This document shows, in pieces, positions 1 through 8,349 of a DNA stretch of 64,000 bases. The DNA is from Telluribacter sp035998675 (lineage in GTDB: Bacteria > Bacteroidota > Bacteroidia > Cytophagales > Spirosomataceae): contig NZ_DASYHI010000007.1 of the NCBI RefSeq assembly GCF_035998675.1, positions 186,001 through 250,000 on the forward strand. Direction: 5' to 3'. How positions within the stretch are numbered: the stretch's first letter is position 1; each line of letters opens with the position of its first letter. The notes below the pieces were generated by a model. The model was not told the origin of the DNA, ran no database searches, and saw only the letters and a list, made by a program, of their open reading frames with translations. The position numbers and the translations under genes are program-made.

Positions 1-657
1 AACTACCTGGCCGTAACCCTGGATCAGACCAAAGAAGTAGGTCTGTATCGTATCGTACGTGACGGAGCCGGTAAGCTCAAGAATATCGAGATGATAGGAA
101 AGCCTTTCAAAGCCGGTAATAATCCGGCTACCGGTAAGTTCTCGGCAGATGGTAAGCACTACTTTGTATTGGATACTAAAGGGACCGTTGGAAAAGCTAC
201 CGGTGAAGGTGAGCTAATGGTTATTGAATTTTCACTGGATGGTTCAGCCGAGCATAAAGTAGTGAGCAAAACCCCAGTAGGCCTCAACCCTGGCGCTTTT
301 GCCGTCAATCCTGAGGGTACTATGATCGTAACGGCTAACGTAGGAAAGAGTGCCCAGCCTTGGACAGAAACCAATGCGGGCGGTGGTAGCTCACTGACCC
401 TGCTAAAAGTAGGAGCAGACGGTGCCATGACCAAAGTGGCCGACTATCCCGTAAATGGTATTATGCCGCAGAGTGTTGCCTTTGACAAGGACGGGTCCAA
501 TGTAGCGGTAGCTATTTATGAGTACCTCGATTATGGTAACCGTACCGGAGGAATTGAATTCTACAGCGTGGCCAAGGGAGATACTCCTGCGCTGACCAAG
601 CAGCCCGGTCGAATCAGTGTTGAGCGTGGTTGCCACACGATCCGCGTCATTCCCTGA
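1..657 (+). CDS. C-terminal part of a beta-propeller (lactonase/YncE-like) protein, 5' truncated
   Basis: The reading frame is open from base 1, so the true start lies outside the window; about 218 residues are visible. They form repeating units of the kind seen in YVTN/lactonase-like seven-bladed propellers: a short strand pair with an F-S-A-D-G-K or V-N-P-E-G-T turn (as in NPATGKFSADGKHYF, GAFAVNPEGTMIVTANVG and MPQSVAFDKDGSNVAVAIYE), each repeated about every 50-70 residues. This fold is known in 3-carboxymuconate cyclase/6-phosphogluconolactonase-like proteins and in many periplasmic proteins of unknown ligand. No catalytic residue can be assigned from this fragment. The gene ends with TGA and is followed at once by a strong terminator, so it is the last gene of its transcript. 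Confidence 0.6.
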   Translation, partial: NYLAVTLDQTKEVGLYRIVRDGAGKLKNIEMIGKPFKAGNNPATGKFSADGKHYFVLDTKGTVGKATGEGELMVIEFSLDGSAEHKVVSKTPVGLNPGAFAVNPEGTMIVTANVGKSAQPWTETNAGGGSSLTLLKVGADGAMTKVADYPVNGIMPQSVAFDKDGSNVAVAIYEYLDYGNRTGGIEFYSVAKGDTPALTKQPGRISVERGCHTIRVIP

Positions 658-672
658 TTTGCCATAGTACAC

Positions 673-721
673 AAAAAACAGATAGGGCCGGTGGATTTAC
701 CACCGGCCCTATCTGTTTTTT
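673..721 (+). terminator. Strong rho-independent terminator
   Basis: A perfect inverted repeat with 22-base arms (673-694 and 700-721) and a 5-base loop, GC-rich in the stem and flanked by A and T tracts. It ends the beta-propeller gene. The A tract on the other side means it could also stop minus-strand transcription. Confidence 0.9.
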
Positions 722-878
722 GAAGGTAAAGACCTGGACAAGTGCTATTGAGTAAAATTTACAAAGTACCTTACTCCCTCATTTAATAAATGTATAGTCC
801 AAAATAAATCTTTAAGTATAAACTTCTAAAAGAAAGGTTTAGGATTGGCCGGGGCTTATTTTTTCCTGTGAATTTTCG

Positions 879-886
879 TAAATTTG
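879..886 (+). promoter_or_regulatory. Bacteroidota -7 promoter element for the ABC-F gene
   Basis: TAAATTTG matches the Bacteroidota -7 consensus TAnnTTTG exactly and lies 31 bases before the ATG at 918. A good -33 TTTG at the usual spacing of about 19 bases is not visible, so only the proximal element is supported. Confidence 0.45.
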
Positions 887-917
887 CGCTTTCAATCATA
901 AAAAAATACAACAATAC

Positions 918-2543
918 ATGATCACGGTTCAGAACGTATCCTTACGGTACGGCAAGCGAGTGCTTTTTGATGAAGTAAATATAAAATTTGTCCCTGGTAA
1001 CTGCTATGGCGTTATTGGTGCCAACGGAGCCGGGAAGTCTACCTTTCTCAAAATATTATCGGGTGAAATAGAGCCGCAGACGGGAAACATTCACATGAAT
1101 CCGGGCGAACGACTGGCGGTATTAAAGCAGGATCAGTATGGCTACGACGACTATTCCGTCATGGATACGGTGATAGTAGGCCATGAGAAATTGTACCGCA
1201 TTATGAAGGAGCGGGAGGCTATTTATGCCAAAGAAGAATTCACGGACGAAGACGGCGAAAAGGCGGCTAACCTGGAAGCCGAATTTGCCGATTTGAACGG
1301 TTGGGATGCGGAAAGTGAAGCGGCTCAGCTGCTGAGTGGTTTGGGAATAAGTGAGGAGTACCACTACACCACTATGGGGGATATCAACGCCAACGATAAG
1401 GTGAAGGTACTACTCGCGCAGGCTCTGTTTGGAAATCCGGATGTGCTCCTGTTGGATGAACCTACCAACAACCTGGACATTGAAACGGTACTCTGGCTGG
1501 AAGACTTCCTGGCTAACTTCAAAAATACAGTCATAGTCGTATCACACGACCGCCACTTCCTTGACCAGGTGTGTACGCACGTAGTGGATATTGATTTCAG
1601 CAAAGTACAGATGTATACCGGAAACTATACCTTCTGGTACGAGTCGAGCCAGTTGGCCCTGAAGCAGCGCCAGGATGCCAACAAAAAGGCCGATGAAAAG
1701 CGTAAGGAACTGGAAGAATTTATACGCCGGTTCAGTGCCAACGCTTCGAAATCGAAGCAGGCTACTTCGCGCCAGAAGTTACTGGAGAAAATTTCCGTGG
1801 ACGATATCAAACCATCTTCGCGGAAGTACCCTTACGTGGCGTTCAAATCCGAGCGTGAAGTAGGAGACCAGATACTGCGGGTCGAAGGCCTTTCCAAGAC
1901 GGCCGAAGACGGGACCGTTCTGTTTAAAAATGTAAGTTTTAACGTCAATAAAGGGGATAAGATAGCTTTCAATAGCCGCAATATGCTGGCGGTAAGTACC
2001 TTCTTTGACATCATCATGGGTGAGCAGAAAGCCGATAAAGGTACCTTTACATGGGGTGTTACGGTGACCAACGCCTATTTTCCCAAAGACCCGACGGAGT
2101 TCTTTCAGACTGACCTGAATCTGGTCGACTGGCTTCGTCAGTATTCAACCGAAAAAGATGAAAGCTTCATTCGGGGATTTCTGGGTCGGATGTTATTCTC
2201 GGGAGAAGAATCCCTGAAGAAAGCCACTGTACTGTCGGGAGGGGAAAAAGTACGTTGTATGCTGTCGCGTATGATGCTTTCGGGAGCGAACGCCCTGGTT
2301 ATGGATGACCCTACCAACCACCTGGATCTGGAATCCATTACGGCCCTTAACAACGGCCTGATTGATTTTCCGGGCAATATCCTGTTTTATTCCCATGACC
2401 ACCAGTTTATCCAAACGGTAGCTAACCGTATCATTGAGGTTGGACCAAAAGGTATGCTGGACAAACTAATGAACTACGACGAGTACCTACAGGATAATTA
2501 CATAAAGGACCAGCGACAGTCACTCTATAGTGTTCCTGCCTGA
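918..2543 (+). CDS. ABC-F family ATPase (YbiT-like) with one degenerate ATP site
   Basis: Soluble tandem-NBD protein of 541 residues. ABC-F proteins act on the ribosome near the E site, and the family also includes antibiotic-protection proteins. NBD1 has an intact Walker A (GANGAGKST, 34-42), Walker B ending DE (180-181) and H-switch His210, but its signature is DINANDKVKVLL (155-166) instead of LSGG. A charged linker (about 240-300) follows. NBD2 has a degraded Walker A (FNSRNMLAVST, 351-361), a Walker B in which the catalytic Glu is Asp464, and an intact LSGGEKVR signature (439-446). In a head-to-tail NBD pair, the good parts (A1, B1, signature 2) make one site and the bad parts (A2, B2, signature 1) make the other. 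Similar losses occur in Bacteroidota homologues as I recall them. It is a stand-alone gene with its own -7 element and terminator. Confidence 0.92.
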   Translation: MITVQNVSLRYGKRVLFDEVNIKFVPGNCYGVIGANGAGKSTFLKILSGEIEPQTGNIHMNPGERLAVLKQDQYGYDDYSVMDTVIVGHEKLYRIMKEREAIYAKEEFTDEDGEKAANLEAEFADLNGWDAESEAAQLLSGLGISEEYHYTTMGDINANDKVKVLLAQALFGNPDVLLLDEPTNNLDIETVLWLEDFLANFKNTVIVVSHDRHFLDQVCTHVVDIDFSKVQMYTGNYTFWYESSQLALKQRQDANKKADEKRKELEEFIRRFSANASKSKQATSRQKLLEKISVDDIKPSSRKYPYVAFKSEREVGDQILRVEGLSKTAEDGTVLFKNVSFNVNKGDKIAFNSRNMLAVSTFFDIIMGEQKADKGTFTWGVTVTNAYFPKDPTEFFQTDLNLVDWLRQYSTEKDESFIRGFLGRMLFSGEESLKKATVLSGGEKVRCMLSRMMLSGANALVMDDPTNHLDLESITALNNGLIDFPGNILFYSHDHQFIQTVANRIIEVGPKGMLDKLMNYDEYLQDNYIKDQRQSLYSVPA

Positions 2544-2570
2544 GGATTGAATTGCTGAATTATTGGAACC

Positions 2571-2608
2571 AAATAAGAGGGGTACTACCAAGGGTACCCC
2601 TCTTATTT
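2571..2608. terminator. Bidirectional terminator between convergent genes
   Basis: Perfect 15-base arms (2571-2585 and 2594-2608) around an 8-base loop, with AT-rich ends on both sides. It follows the ABC-F gene on the plus strand and overlaps the stop codon of the convergent minus-strand gene. The stem contains two RGTACY hexamers. Confidence 0.8.
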
Positions 2609-4033
2609 TAATAGCATGACCGTGCCGGTTCGGCGGTAGTCTTTACCACTGGTATCTTTAAGCACAATGATATAGGCATAAGTCCCGGACGGTAGAATCG
2701 TATCCCGGTACTTACCATCCCAGGATTTGGCCTGATCAGTACTTTGAAAAATTAAGTTTCCCCATTGGTTAAAAACTGATATGGAGTAGTTGGGAGGTAC
2801 TTCCCCTTTTATTTCAAAGAAATCATTAATACCGTCGTTGTTGGGGCTAAAGGCAGCAGGGATAAAAAGGGGTGAATTGGAAGTGCAAAAACCTGGGGGC
2901 GTTTTGCCGCAGCGGATGGGGGAGGTGACAATACCGGTCGTACCACTTTGCCGTAGTTGATAACAATGGGAAGTACCACAGGTTAATTCCTGATCAATAA
3001 GCTGGCCTTCCCCTCCTAAAGAAGTTACGTTTTTCCAGACACTACCGTCTTTAAGTACTTCAATGGTAGCATTGCCTCCCGTCGGGATGAAGGTTTTCCA
3101 AACGAGCTGGTTATGGTCAGGACTACCGGTTAATTTTAAGAGGGGGGTACAGGCCAGGTCGGAGCGGTAGGTTTCGGCCAGGCAGGTATCAGTAGCCTGA
3201 ATCCGGAAACAAACCGAAGTGGTGGAGTCAATCAAGGCTTTTACCTGGTCATTCATTTTTCTTGAAACTAACCCCGTTGAAACAAAAGCACCCTCCGGAG
3301 CTCGCCGCATAAGTACCAGTTCGGTTCCCAGCGGATTTTCAAAAAGCAGATCGGCACTCGTTGCACTGGTTGTGTGAAGCTCCTTTATTTTGGGCTTGGT
3401 CGATGGGGTTTGGGGGTCATATTTTAACACCAGAGTACTTCCTTTGCAACTTCTGAATCGATGTACGCCCCAGATTTTTACAGTATAGGACCTGGGTATT
3501 GTATATTGATGACTGGTATTCCTTTGAAATTCCTGTAACTCCCGGATATTACCATCCCCCCAGTCGACCCAGTAAGTCTGGTACTCGGTAGGTTGGTTGG
3601 GGTCAAGTACCAGTTTAACTTTGCCATCCGGGCAGGCAATTAACCGGGCTTTGGGAGCAAGTGTATCAATAACTACTACCCTTTGACAACTCATTAGTTT
3701 TCTCCCTTCCTTTTCTGACAATTGTACAATGGTGTAGGTACCTGGTCTTTTGAAGGTATGAACAGAGTCTTTCTTTAAACTGTCGGGTACCAGAGGGCCA
3801 TCTTTATAATCATACAGGGTTAGGGTATTTGTGGCACCCGCCAGGGTATTTCTTACTTTTATGGTGAGGGGCAAACAGCCGTCCAGATAGGTAATTGACA
3901 TGTTGCCGGTACCATAGTCGAGGCGGTTAGGTATGGTATTTGGGCACTGACCCACTACCACCTGATTCGTTAGAATAGTGAGAAGGAAATATAGGATGAG
4001 ATATCTTGAAATGGATCGGAAAGGTTGCTTCAT
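2603..4033 (-). CDS. T9SS type B (CHU_C / gliding-motility C-terminal domain) secreted protein
   Basis: A 476-residue exported protein. Residues 1-29 form a signal peptide (KQPFRSISR, then a hydrophobic stretch ending VVVGQ). The middle has PKD/immunoglobulin-like strand patterns (DYGTGNMSITY, DWGDGNIRELQEF, SYTVKIWG). The last about 85 residues are a typical CHU_C domain: IPAAFSPNNDGINDFFEIKG, then VFNQWGNLIF, SWDGKY, LPSGTYAYII and a terminal RTGTVMLLK strand. In the family this domain is the type B signal for the type IX secretion system, which takes the protein across the outer membrane. No enzymatic domain is visible, so adhesin or matrix protein is the likely role (inference). It is a single gene that shares a terminator with the ABC-F gene. 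Confidence 0.9.
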   Translation of the reverse strand: MKQPFRSISRYLILYFLLTILTNQVVVGQCPNTIPNRLDYGTGNMSITYLDGCLPLTIKVRNTLAGATNTLTLYDYKDGPLVPDSLKKDSVHTFKRPGTYTIVQLSEKEGRKLMSCQRVVVIDTLAPKARLIACPDGKVKLVLDPNQPTEYQTYWVDWGDGNIRELQEFQRNTSHQYTIPRSYTVKIWGVHRFRSCKGSTLVLKYDPQTPSTKPKIKELHTTSATSADLLFENPLGTELVLMRRAPEGAFVSTGLVSRKMNDQVKALIDSTTSVCFRIQATDTCLAETYRSDLACTPLLKLTGSPDHNQLVWKTFIPTGGNATIEVLKDGSVWKNVTSLGGEGQLIDQELTCGTSHCYQLRQSGTTGIVTSPIRCGKTPPGFCTSNSPLFIPAAFSPNNDGINDFFEIKGEVPPNYSISVFNQWGNLIFQSTDQAKSWDGKYRDTILPSGTYAYIIVLKDTSGKDYRRTGTVMLLK

Positions 4034-4107
4034 AGATGTGTATCGCGAAGTGTACCCTAAACTACTGGTACAACGGAATGTTCAGAACAGGAGTTTAATT
4101 GAAATGT

Positions 4108-4140
4108 ACAAAAAAAGCGGAGAAATCAGATTCTCCGCTT
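4108..4140 (-). terminator. Terminator downstream of the dehydrogenase small subunit
   Basis: Perfect 10-base arms (4115-4124 and 4131-4140) with a 6-base loop. The A run at 4110-4116 on the plus strand becomes the U tract for minus-strand transcription coming from 4175. Confidence 0.7.
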
Positions 4141-4174
4141 CTACTATGTTTCAAAATAAATAGTTAACCCATCC

Positions 4175-4804
4175 TTAGTAGCTTACGCCATACTGCTTAA
4201 GTACATCGGCCGGTACCCCTTCCCACTGGTTAGGAGTATTGCCCATGTAGCCTATGTCCTTAATCCCCTCCTTGCTACTATAAAAGCCGGTAGCGGTAAA
4301 GTTGCGCATGATGTTAAAAAAGGAGACGCCCTGGCTCATCTCAGGTTTGGCCTTTTCGGGGTAAGCGATATCATCCACCAGCGCTATTTGCTGTGCTTTT
4401 GTACTTTCCACAAAGGTTTTCCCAAACCGTTTCCGGGATTCCATATCCAGCCACCGCAGGCCACCCCGCATGGGTGTTTGCCATTGGGGCTGGTCTTTCA
4501 TCATGAATTCAATAAAGGCCGGTACGCCCGACTGTGAAGCACTCCCTGATTTGGCATCGGCCGGAATTATAATGTCCGCCAGTACGGTTACCGTAGCCAG
4601 TTCCTGGGCCGTAAAGAATTTCTCCTTCATCAGACGCGCATCCCGGATGGCTTCTTCTTTAAGGCGTCCGCCCGGTATTTTTATGGGGTCATCTGCCAGG
4701 GCGGTTTCCAGTTCCCTTTTTTCGGCCAGTGCTTCCTGGGGATTGAGCCCTACCATGCCCAGGGAGCTAAGGGTAAGGGCTTTTAATGAATCTCTGCGTT
4801 TCAT
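4175..4804 (-). CDS. Gluconate 2-dehydrogenase subunit 3 family protein (Tat-exported small subunit)
   Basis: A 209-residue partner of the GMC dehydrogenase encoded 34 bases upstream. It begins with a twin-arginine signal (MKRRDSLKAL, 1-10, then SSLGMVGLNPQEALA). The body has the family features: FFTAQELATVTVLADIIIPAD and SGVPAFIEFMM, followed by WLDMESRKRFGKTF and a C-terminal NQWEGVPADVL. In characterised gluconate/glucose dehydrogenases the small subunit carries the Tat signal and takes the flavin subunit to the periplasm. The large subunit here has no signal of its own, which fits that arrangement. No cytochrome c subunit is adjacent. Confidence 0.88.
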   Translation of the reverse strand: MKRRDSLKALTLSSLGMVGLNPQEALAEKRELETALADDPIKIPGGRLKEEAIRDARLMKEKFFTAQELATVTVLADIIIPADAKSGSASQSGVPAFIEFMMKDQPQWQTPMRGGLRWLDMESRKRFGKTFVESTKAQQIALVDDIAYPEKAKPEMSQGVSFFNIMRNFTATGFYSSKEGIKDIGYMGNTPNQWEGVPADVLKQYGVSY

Positions 4805-4838
4805 GTTTTGTAGGATTAAAATACTGAGCTAATCGCTA

Positions 4839-6581
4839 TTACAAGTTCTTTTGTTTGACCTGATCTGTAATATATTCAGACGCCCGCATGGAAAGGGCCA
4901 GAATAGTCAAGGTAGGGTTCTTGTCGGCCTGGGATACAAACGAACCCCCATCGACGACAAATACGTTTTTGGCGTCGTGCGCCTGGGAGTATTTGTTCAG
5001 AGCCGAGGTTTTAGGGTCATTGCCCATGCGTGAAGTACCTACCTCGTGGATAATGCGACCCGGTGCTGCCAGGCCATACTGACGATCCTCGCCAGGTTTA
5101 TTACCCACAGGAATACCACCCAGCGCATGAATGATTTCCTCAAAAGTATCCTGCATGTGTTTGGCCTGTTTTATTTCGTAGTCAGACCATTTATAGCTGA
5201 ATCGTAGTACCGGAATCCCGTATTTATCTACCACATTAGGGTCTATTTCGCAGTAGTTGTCTGCCGTGGCAACGGCTTCACCCCGGCCCGACATACCTAT
5301 ATAAGCTCCGTAGAAACGACGGTAATCTTCCTTCAGCGAAGCACCGTAGCCCCCGGCCTGTTTTGTTCTTCCGTCGGGTGTAGGGTATTTTCCATTCGTG
5401 CTCTCTATACCCCAGCCAAAACCGTAGCTGGGCATTCCCATTCCTCCGCCGTATTCTATGTGGTACCCGCGCGGGAAATCCAATTTTTTATTATCAAGCC
5501 ACCAGGGCGAGTATATGTGAGCACCACCCACGCCGTCTTCGTTGTAGCGTTTGCGGTCCATCATCTTGGGCATAAAGGCACTCCTTGAAGCACCGGTAGA
5601 ATCATGAAGATACTTGCCAACGACACCGCTCGAATTAGCCAGTCCATTAGGGTGATATGCCGACTTTGAGTTCAATAGCAGACGGGCAGATTCGCCGGCA
5701 CTGGCGGCCAGAATGACCACTTTGGCTTTAACAGTATGTTCCGTCAGTTTTTCTTTATCAACATACGACACTCCCGTAGCCAAACCAGTTGCGGGATCTG
5801 TAAGTACCTCCCGCGCCATGGCATTGGTAATCAGGGTAACGTTACCGGTTTTCAGGGCCGGGATTACCAGCACCGACGAGGCCGAGAAATCAGCGTAAGC
5901 CTGGCAGCCCCGGCTGCACTGATGACAATAAAAACATTGTCCCCGTTCGTTGTTGATGGGTTTGGTCAGAATGGAAAGGCGTGACGGAATTACTGGTACA
6001 TTCGCCTTTTTACCGGCATCTTTAATAAACAACTCGTGCAATCGGGGTTTGGGAGGGGGCAGGAACATTCCATCAGGATCATTGAACAGACCCTCGGCAG
6101 AGCCAAACACCCCGATCAAATTTTCTACCCGGTCGTAGTAAGGTTTAACGTCGTCGTAGCTAATGGGCCAGTCTTCTCCCAATCCATCAATACTTTTGCG
6201 GCGAAAATCGTTCGGCCCGAATCTTAGGGTAATACGTCCCCAGTGGTTGGTCCGGCCACCGAGCATACGGGAGCGAAACCAGTCAAACTGGGTGCCATTT
6301 TTACGGGTATAAGGTTCTCCCTCGATTTCCCAGCCACCCCAGGCGGCGTCAAAATCCCCGAATGGGCGGGTAGTGCTAGCGCCCCGACGCGGCGACTCCC
6401 AGGGCCATTTCAGCTGTGTGATATACTTTGGGTCGGCTGGGTCGTAGTAGCCACCTGCTTCCAGTAAAGCTACTTTTGCCCCCGCTTTGGAGAGCTGGTG
6501 CGCTGCCATACCTCCACCGGCACCGGAGCCAATAATACATACATCAAAAACAGCAGGCTGTTCTTTTATCTGAAAACTCAT
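4839..6581 (-). CDS. GMC family FAD-dependent oxidoreductase (sugar/gluconate dehydrogenase-type large subunit)
   Basis: A 580-residue flavoprotein likely to oxidise a sugar or other alcohol in the periplasm. The FAD dinucleotide motif is at the N terminus (DVCIIGSGAGGGMAAHQL, 13-30, with acidic E41 at the end of the second strand). A cysteine group C216-x2-C219-x2-C222-x3-C226 lies where FAD-dependent glucose/gluconate dehydrogenases hold an iron-sulfur cluster. The C terminus has the GMC signature: the HEVGTSRMG motif with the catalytic His, then VVDGGSFVSQADKNPTLTI. There is no signal peptide; export would depend on the Tat-bearing small subunit just downstream. The substrate cannot be told from sequence. 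Start ATG at 6581-6579. Confidence 0.9.
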   Translation of the reverse strand: MSFQIKEQPAVFDVCIIGSGAGGGMAAHQLSKAGAKVALLEAGGYYDPADPKYITQLKWPWESPRRGASTTRPFGDFDAAWGGWEIEGEPYTRKNGTQFDWFRSRMLGGRTNHWGRITLRFGPNDFRRKSIDGLGEDWPISYDDVKPYYDRVENLIGVFGSAEGLFNDPDGMFLPPPKPRLHELFIKDAGKKANVPVIPSRLSILTKPINNERGQCFYCHQCSRGCQAYADFSASSVLVIPALKTGNVTLITNAMAREVLTDPATGLATGVSYVDKEKLTEHTVKAKVVILAASAGESARLLLNSKSAYHPNGLANSSGVVGKYLHDSTGASRSAFMPKMMDRKRYNEDGVGGAHIYSPWWLDNKKLDFPRGYHIEYGGGMGMPSYGFGWGIESTNGKYPTPDGRTKQAGGYGASLKEDYRRFYGAYIGMSGRGEAVATADNYCEIDPNVVDKYGIPVLRFSYKWSDYEIKQAKHMQDTFEEIIHALGGIPVGNKPGEDRQYGLAAPGRIIHEVGTSRMGNDPKTSALNKYSQAHDAKNVFVVDGGSFVSQADKNPTLTILALSMRASEYITDQVKQKNL

Positions 6582-6954
6582 AGTGATGGTTTATGTGAAA
6601 AGGATTTGAGTTAGACCAATTGATAAAAGCCTTTAGTACTTATAATATACTTGAAAGTACTACTATTAGTAAAATAAATTAAAAACCTTTTTCAAGGTAA
6701 CCATAAGTAGTAGGTATAGTGCATAAGTATGTACCAGCTTAAGGCAGCCGTTGATGCCAGGTAAAATAAATAATATGCCAATAAAAAAAGTGGTGACATA
6801 TAACCTTAGAATGAGAAAACTTTACCCACCACATATTACAAAAAAATGTTTAAAGAATACAAAAGAAGCCAGGCATAATTTTTTAATACTCTTTATCAGG
6901 ATGCATAGCGCATCTTATAATGTCAACTTAAATTCACAACAAACTTCTATTACA
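6582..6954. other. Intergenic region, AT-rich, divergent promoters expected
   Basis: This 373-base gap separates the minus-strand GMC operon from a plus-strand small gene, so it must hold promoters in both directions. I see no exact TAnnTTTG, no hairpin with a T tract and no credible separate gene. The open frame starting at 6751 runs into the small gene but is AT-rich and lacks protein-like composition before 6955. Confidence 0.4.
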
Positions 6955-7191
6955 ATGGCAACTAACCAAAACAGCGGAAACCGCGGAGGACAAGGCGGTC
7001 AGCAGGATCAGAAAGGACAAAAGTCAGGCCAGCAAAATCAGGGTGGCGGACGTCAGGGATCACAAGCAGATCAAAGCCAAGAGCGGGGCGGAAGCCAGCA
7101 GGGCGGTCGTGATCGCGACATGGAAGATGAGAACATGCAGCGTGACCAGAAGCAAGGTACTAACCGTGGTACAACTACCGATAAGCGTTAG
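6955..7191 (+). CDS. Small Gln/Gly-rich hydrophilic protein
   Basis: A 78-residue protein made almost entirely of Gly, Gln, Asn, Ser, Arg and Asp (NQNSGNRGGQGGQQDQ near the start, QERGGSQQGGRDRDMEDE in the second half). It has no hydrophobic core, signal peptide or cysteine, so it should be disordered. The repeated K/G/Q pattern (QKGQKSGQQNQGG) recalls KGG-repeat general-stress proteins and plant hydrophilins, but there is no clear family match. The ATG at 6955 is preferred to the in-frame start at 6751 because composition changes abruptly there. It sits alone between divergent neighbours and ends in a terminator, which supports it being a real, separately expressed gene. Confidence 0.7.
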   Translation: MATNQNSGNRGGQGGQQDQKGQKSGQQNQGGGRQGSQADQSQERGGSQQGGRDRDMEDENMQRDQKQGTNRGTTTDKR

Positions 7192-7229
7192 TTCTCATTA
7201 TTAGATTAATTCATTGTAGTTAATACAAT

Positions 7230-7281
7230 ACAAAGAGGGGGGTCTATCAGCAACACTGGTAGTTCCCCCTCCTTGTTTTTT
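7230..7281 (+). terminator. Terminator after the Gln/Gly-rich gene
   Basis: A 12-base stem (7230-7241 with 7265-7276, one mismatch), rich in G/C, with a loop of about 23 bases, followed by a run of six T. Confidence 0.7.
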
Positions 7282-7344
7282 GAAGGTTACCAACTGAAAA
7301 GTAACAACAGGTACCTCCATCTGTTCAAATAACAAGGCTTTGAT

Positions 7345-7352
7345 TACCTTTG
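7345..7352 (+). promoter_or_regulatory. Bacteroidota -7 element for the Sua5-type gene
   Basis: TACCTTTG fits TAnnTTTG exactly and ends 18 bases before the TTG start at 7371. It implies a very short untranslated leader and supports the non-ATG start. Confidence 0.45.
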
Positions 7353-7370
7353 CGGTGAAAAACTACCGCA

Positions 7371-8327
7371 TTGGCAACAACCGGACACGATATTGATAAG
7401 GCAAAGGCTTATTTAGGGCAGGGGCAACTGGTGGCTATTCCGACCGAAACCGTTTATGGACTGGCCGGTAACGCGCTGGACGAAGCGGCCGTACTTTCGA
7501 TATTCCAGGTAAAGAACCGACCTTCCTTTGACCCCCTTATCGTCCATATTGCTTCAACCGATACCTTACCCATACTAGTGAAAGAGGTACCTGCGCTGGC
7601 TCTGCGATTGGCGGAAGCTTACTGGCCCGGACCACTGACCTTGCTCCTTCCCAAGCAGTCCCTGATTCCTGACCTGGTTACCTCCGGGCTGGATACCGTA
7701 GCCATCCGGATTCCGAATCACCCGCTTACCCTCCGCTTACTACAGGCGCTGGATTTTCCCCTGGCTGCACCCAGTGCTAATCCCTTCGGATACATTAGCC
7801 CCACGCAGGCCCGGCACGTAGCCGAGCAGTTGGGTGAAAAAATACCTTATATTCTGGACGGAGGTGAATGCGAAATAGGGATTGAGTCAACCATTGTGGG
7901 ATTTCCGGATGGGAAGCCCCTGGTTTACCGCCTCGGCGGGTTGTCCATTGAAGCCATTGAAGAAGTAATTGGCCCTGTTAACTACTTACCCCATTCAACC
8001 TCCAGTCCCCGGGCACCCGGTATGCTTCAAAGTCACTACGCACCGCGGAAACCATTTTATTTGCAGGAAAAACTGGAACTTCAGCCCGGAGCGTCCGAAG
8101 CTATAACTGGCTATTTGTTATTTGACAAGTACCTGGAAGGGGTACCCCGGGAGTACCAGCGGGTGCTTTCGCCAACGGGTGACCTGGTACAGGCGGCCCA
8201 AAAACTGTTTGCCTTCCTGCGGGAGCTGGACACGCTGCCGGTAGCCGAGATTCGGGCCGAAATGGTACCCGAAACGGGTTTGGGGAGAGCCATCAATGAC
8301 CGGTTGAGAAGAGCCGCCGCCCGGTAA
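7371..8327 (+). CDS. sua5: L-threonylcarbamoyladenylate synthase (Sua5/YciO/YrdC)
   Basis: A 318-residue enzyme making threonylcarbamoyl-AMP from Thr, bicarbonate and ATP for the t6A37 modification of ANN-decoding tRNAs. The YrdC domain covers about 8-200: the N-terminal IPTETVYGLAGNA strand, KNRPSFDPLIVH (the KxR substrate site), TVAIRIPNHP and the SxN motif in APSANPFGYISPT. A second domain (about 230-318), typical of the long Sua5 form rather than the short TsaC/YrdC form, follows the linker RAPGMLQSHYAPRKPFY. The start is TTG; the frame begins ATTGHDIDKAKAYL, which aligns with the family N terminus, and a -7 element lies just upstream. Confidence 0.92.
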   Translation: MATTGHDIDKAKAYLGQGQLVAIPTETVYGLAGNALDEAAVLSIFQVKNRPSFDPLIVHIASTDTLPILVKEVPALALRLAEAYWPGPLTLLLPKQSLIPDLVTSGLDTVAIRIPNHPLTLRLLQALDFPLAAPSANPFGYISPTQARHVAEQLGEKIPYILDGGECEIGIESTIVGFPDGKPLVYRLGGLSIEAIEEVIGPVNYLPHSTSSPRAPGMLQSHYAPRKPFYLQEKLELQPGASEAITGYLLFDKYLEGVPREYQRVLSPTGDLVQAAQKLFAFLRELDTLPVAEIRAEMVPETGLGRAINDRLRRAAAR

Positions 8328-8349
8328 TTTTTTTAGAAAGAAGCTATTT

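Noticed and set aside
6751..6954. N-terminal extension of the Gln/Gly-rich protein
   Set aside because: AT-rich, Lys/Asn/Ile-rich translation unlike the rest, and an ATG at 6955 fits the change in composition.
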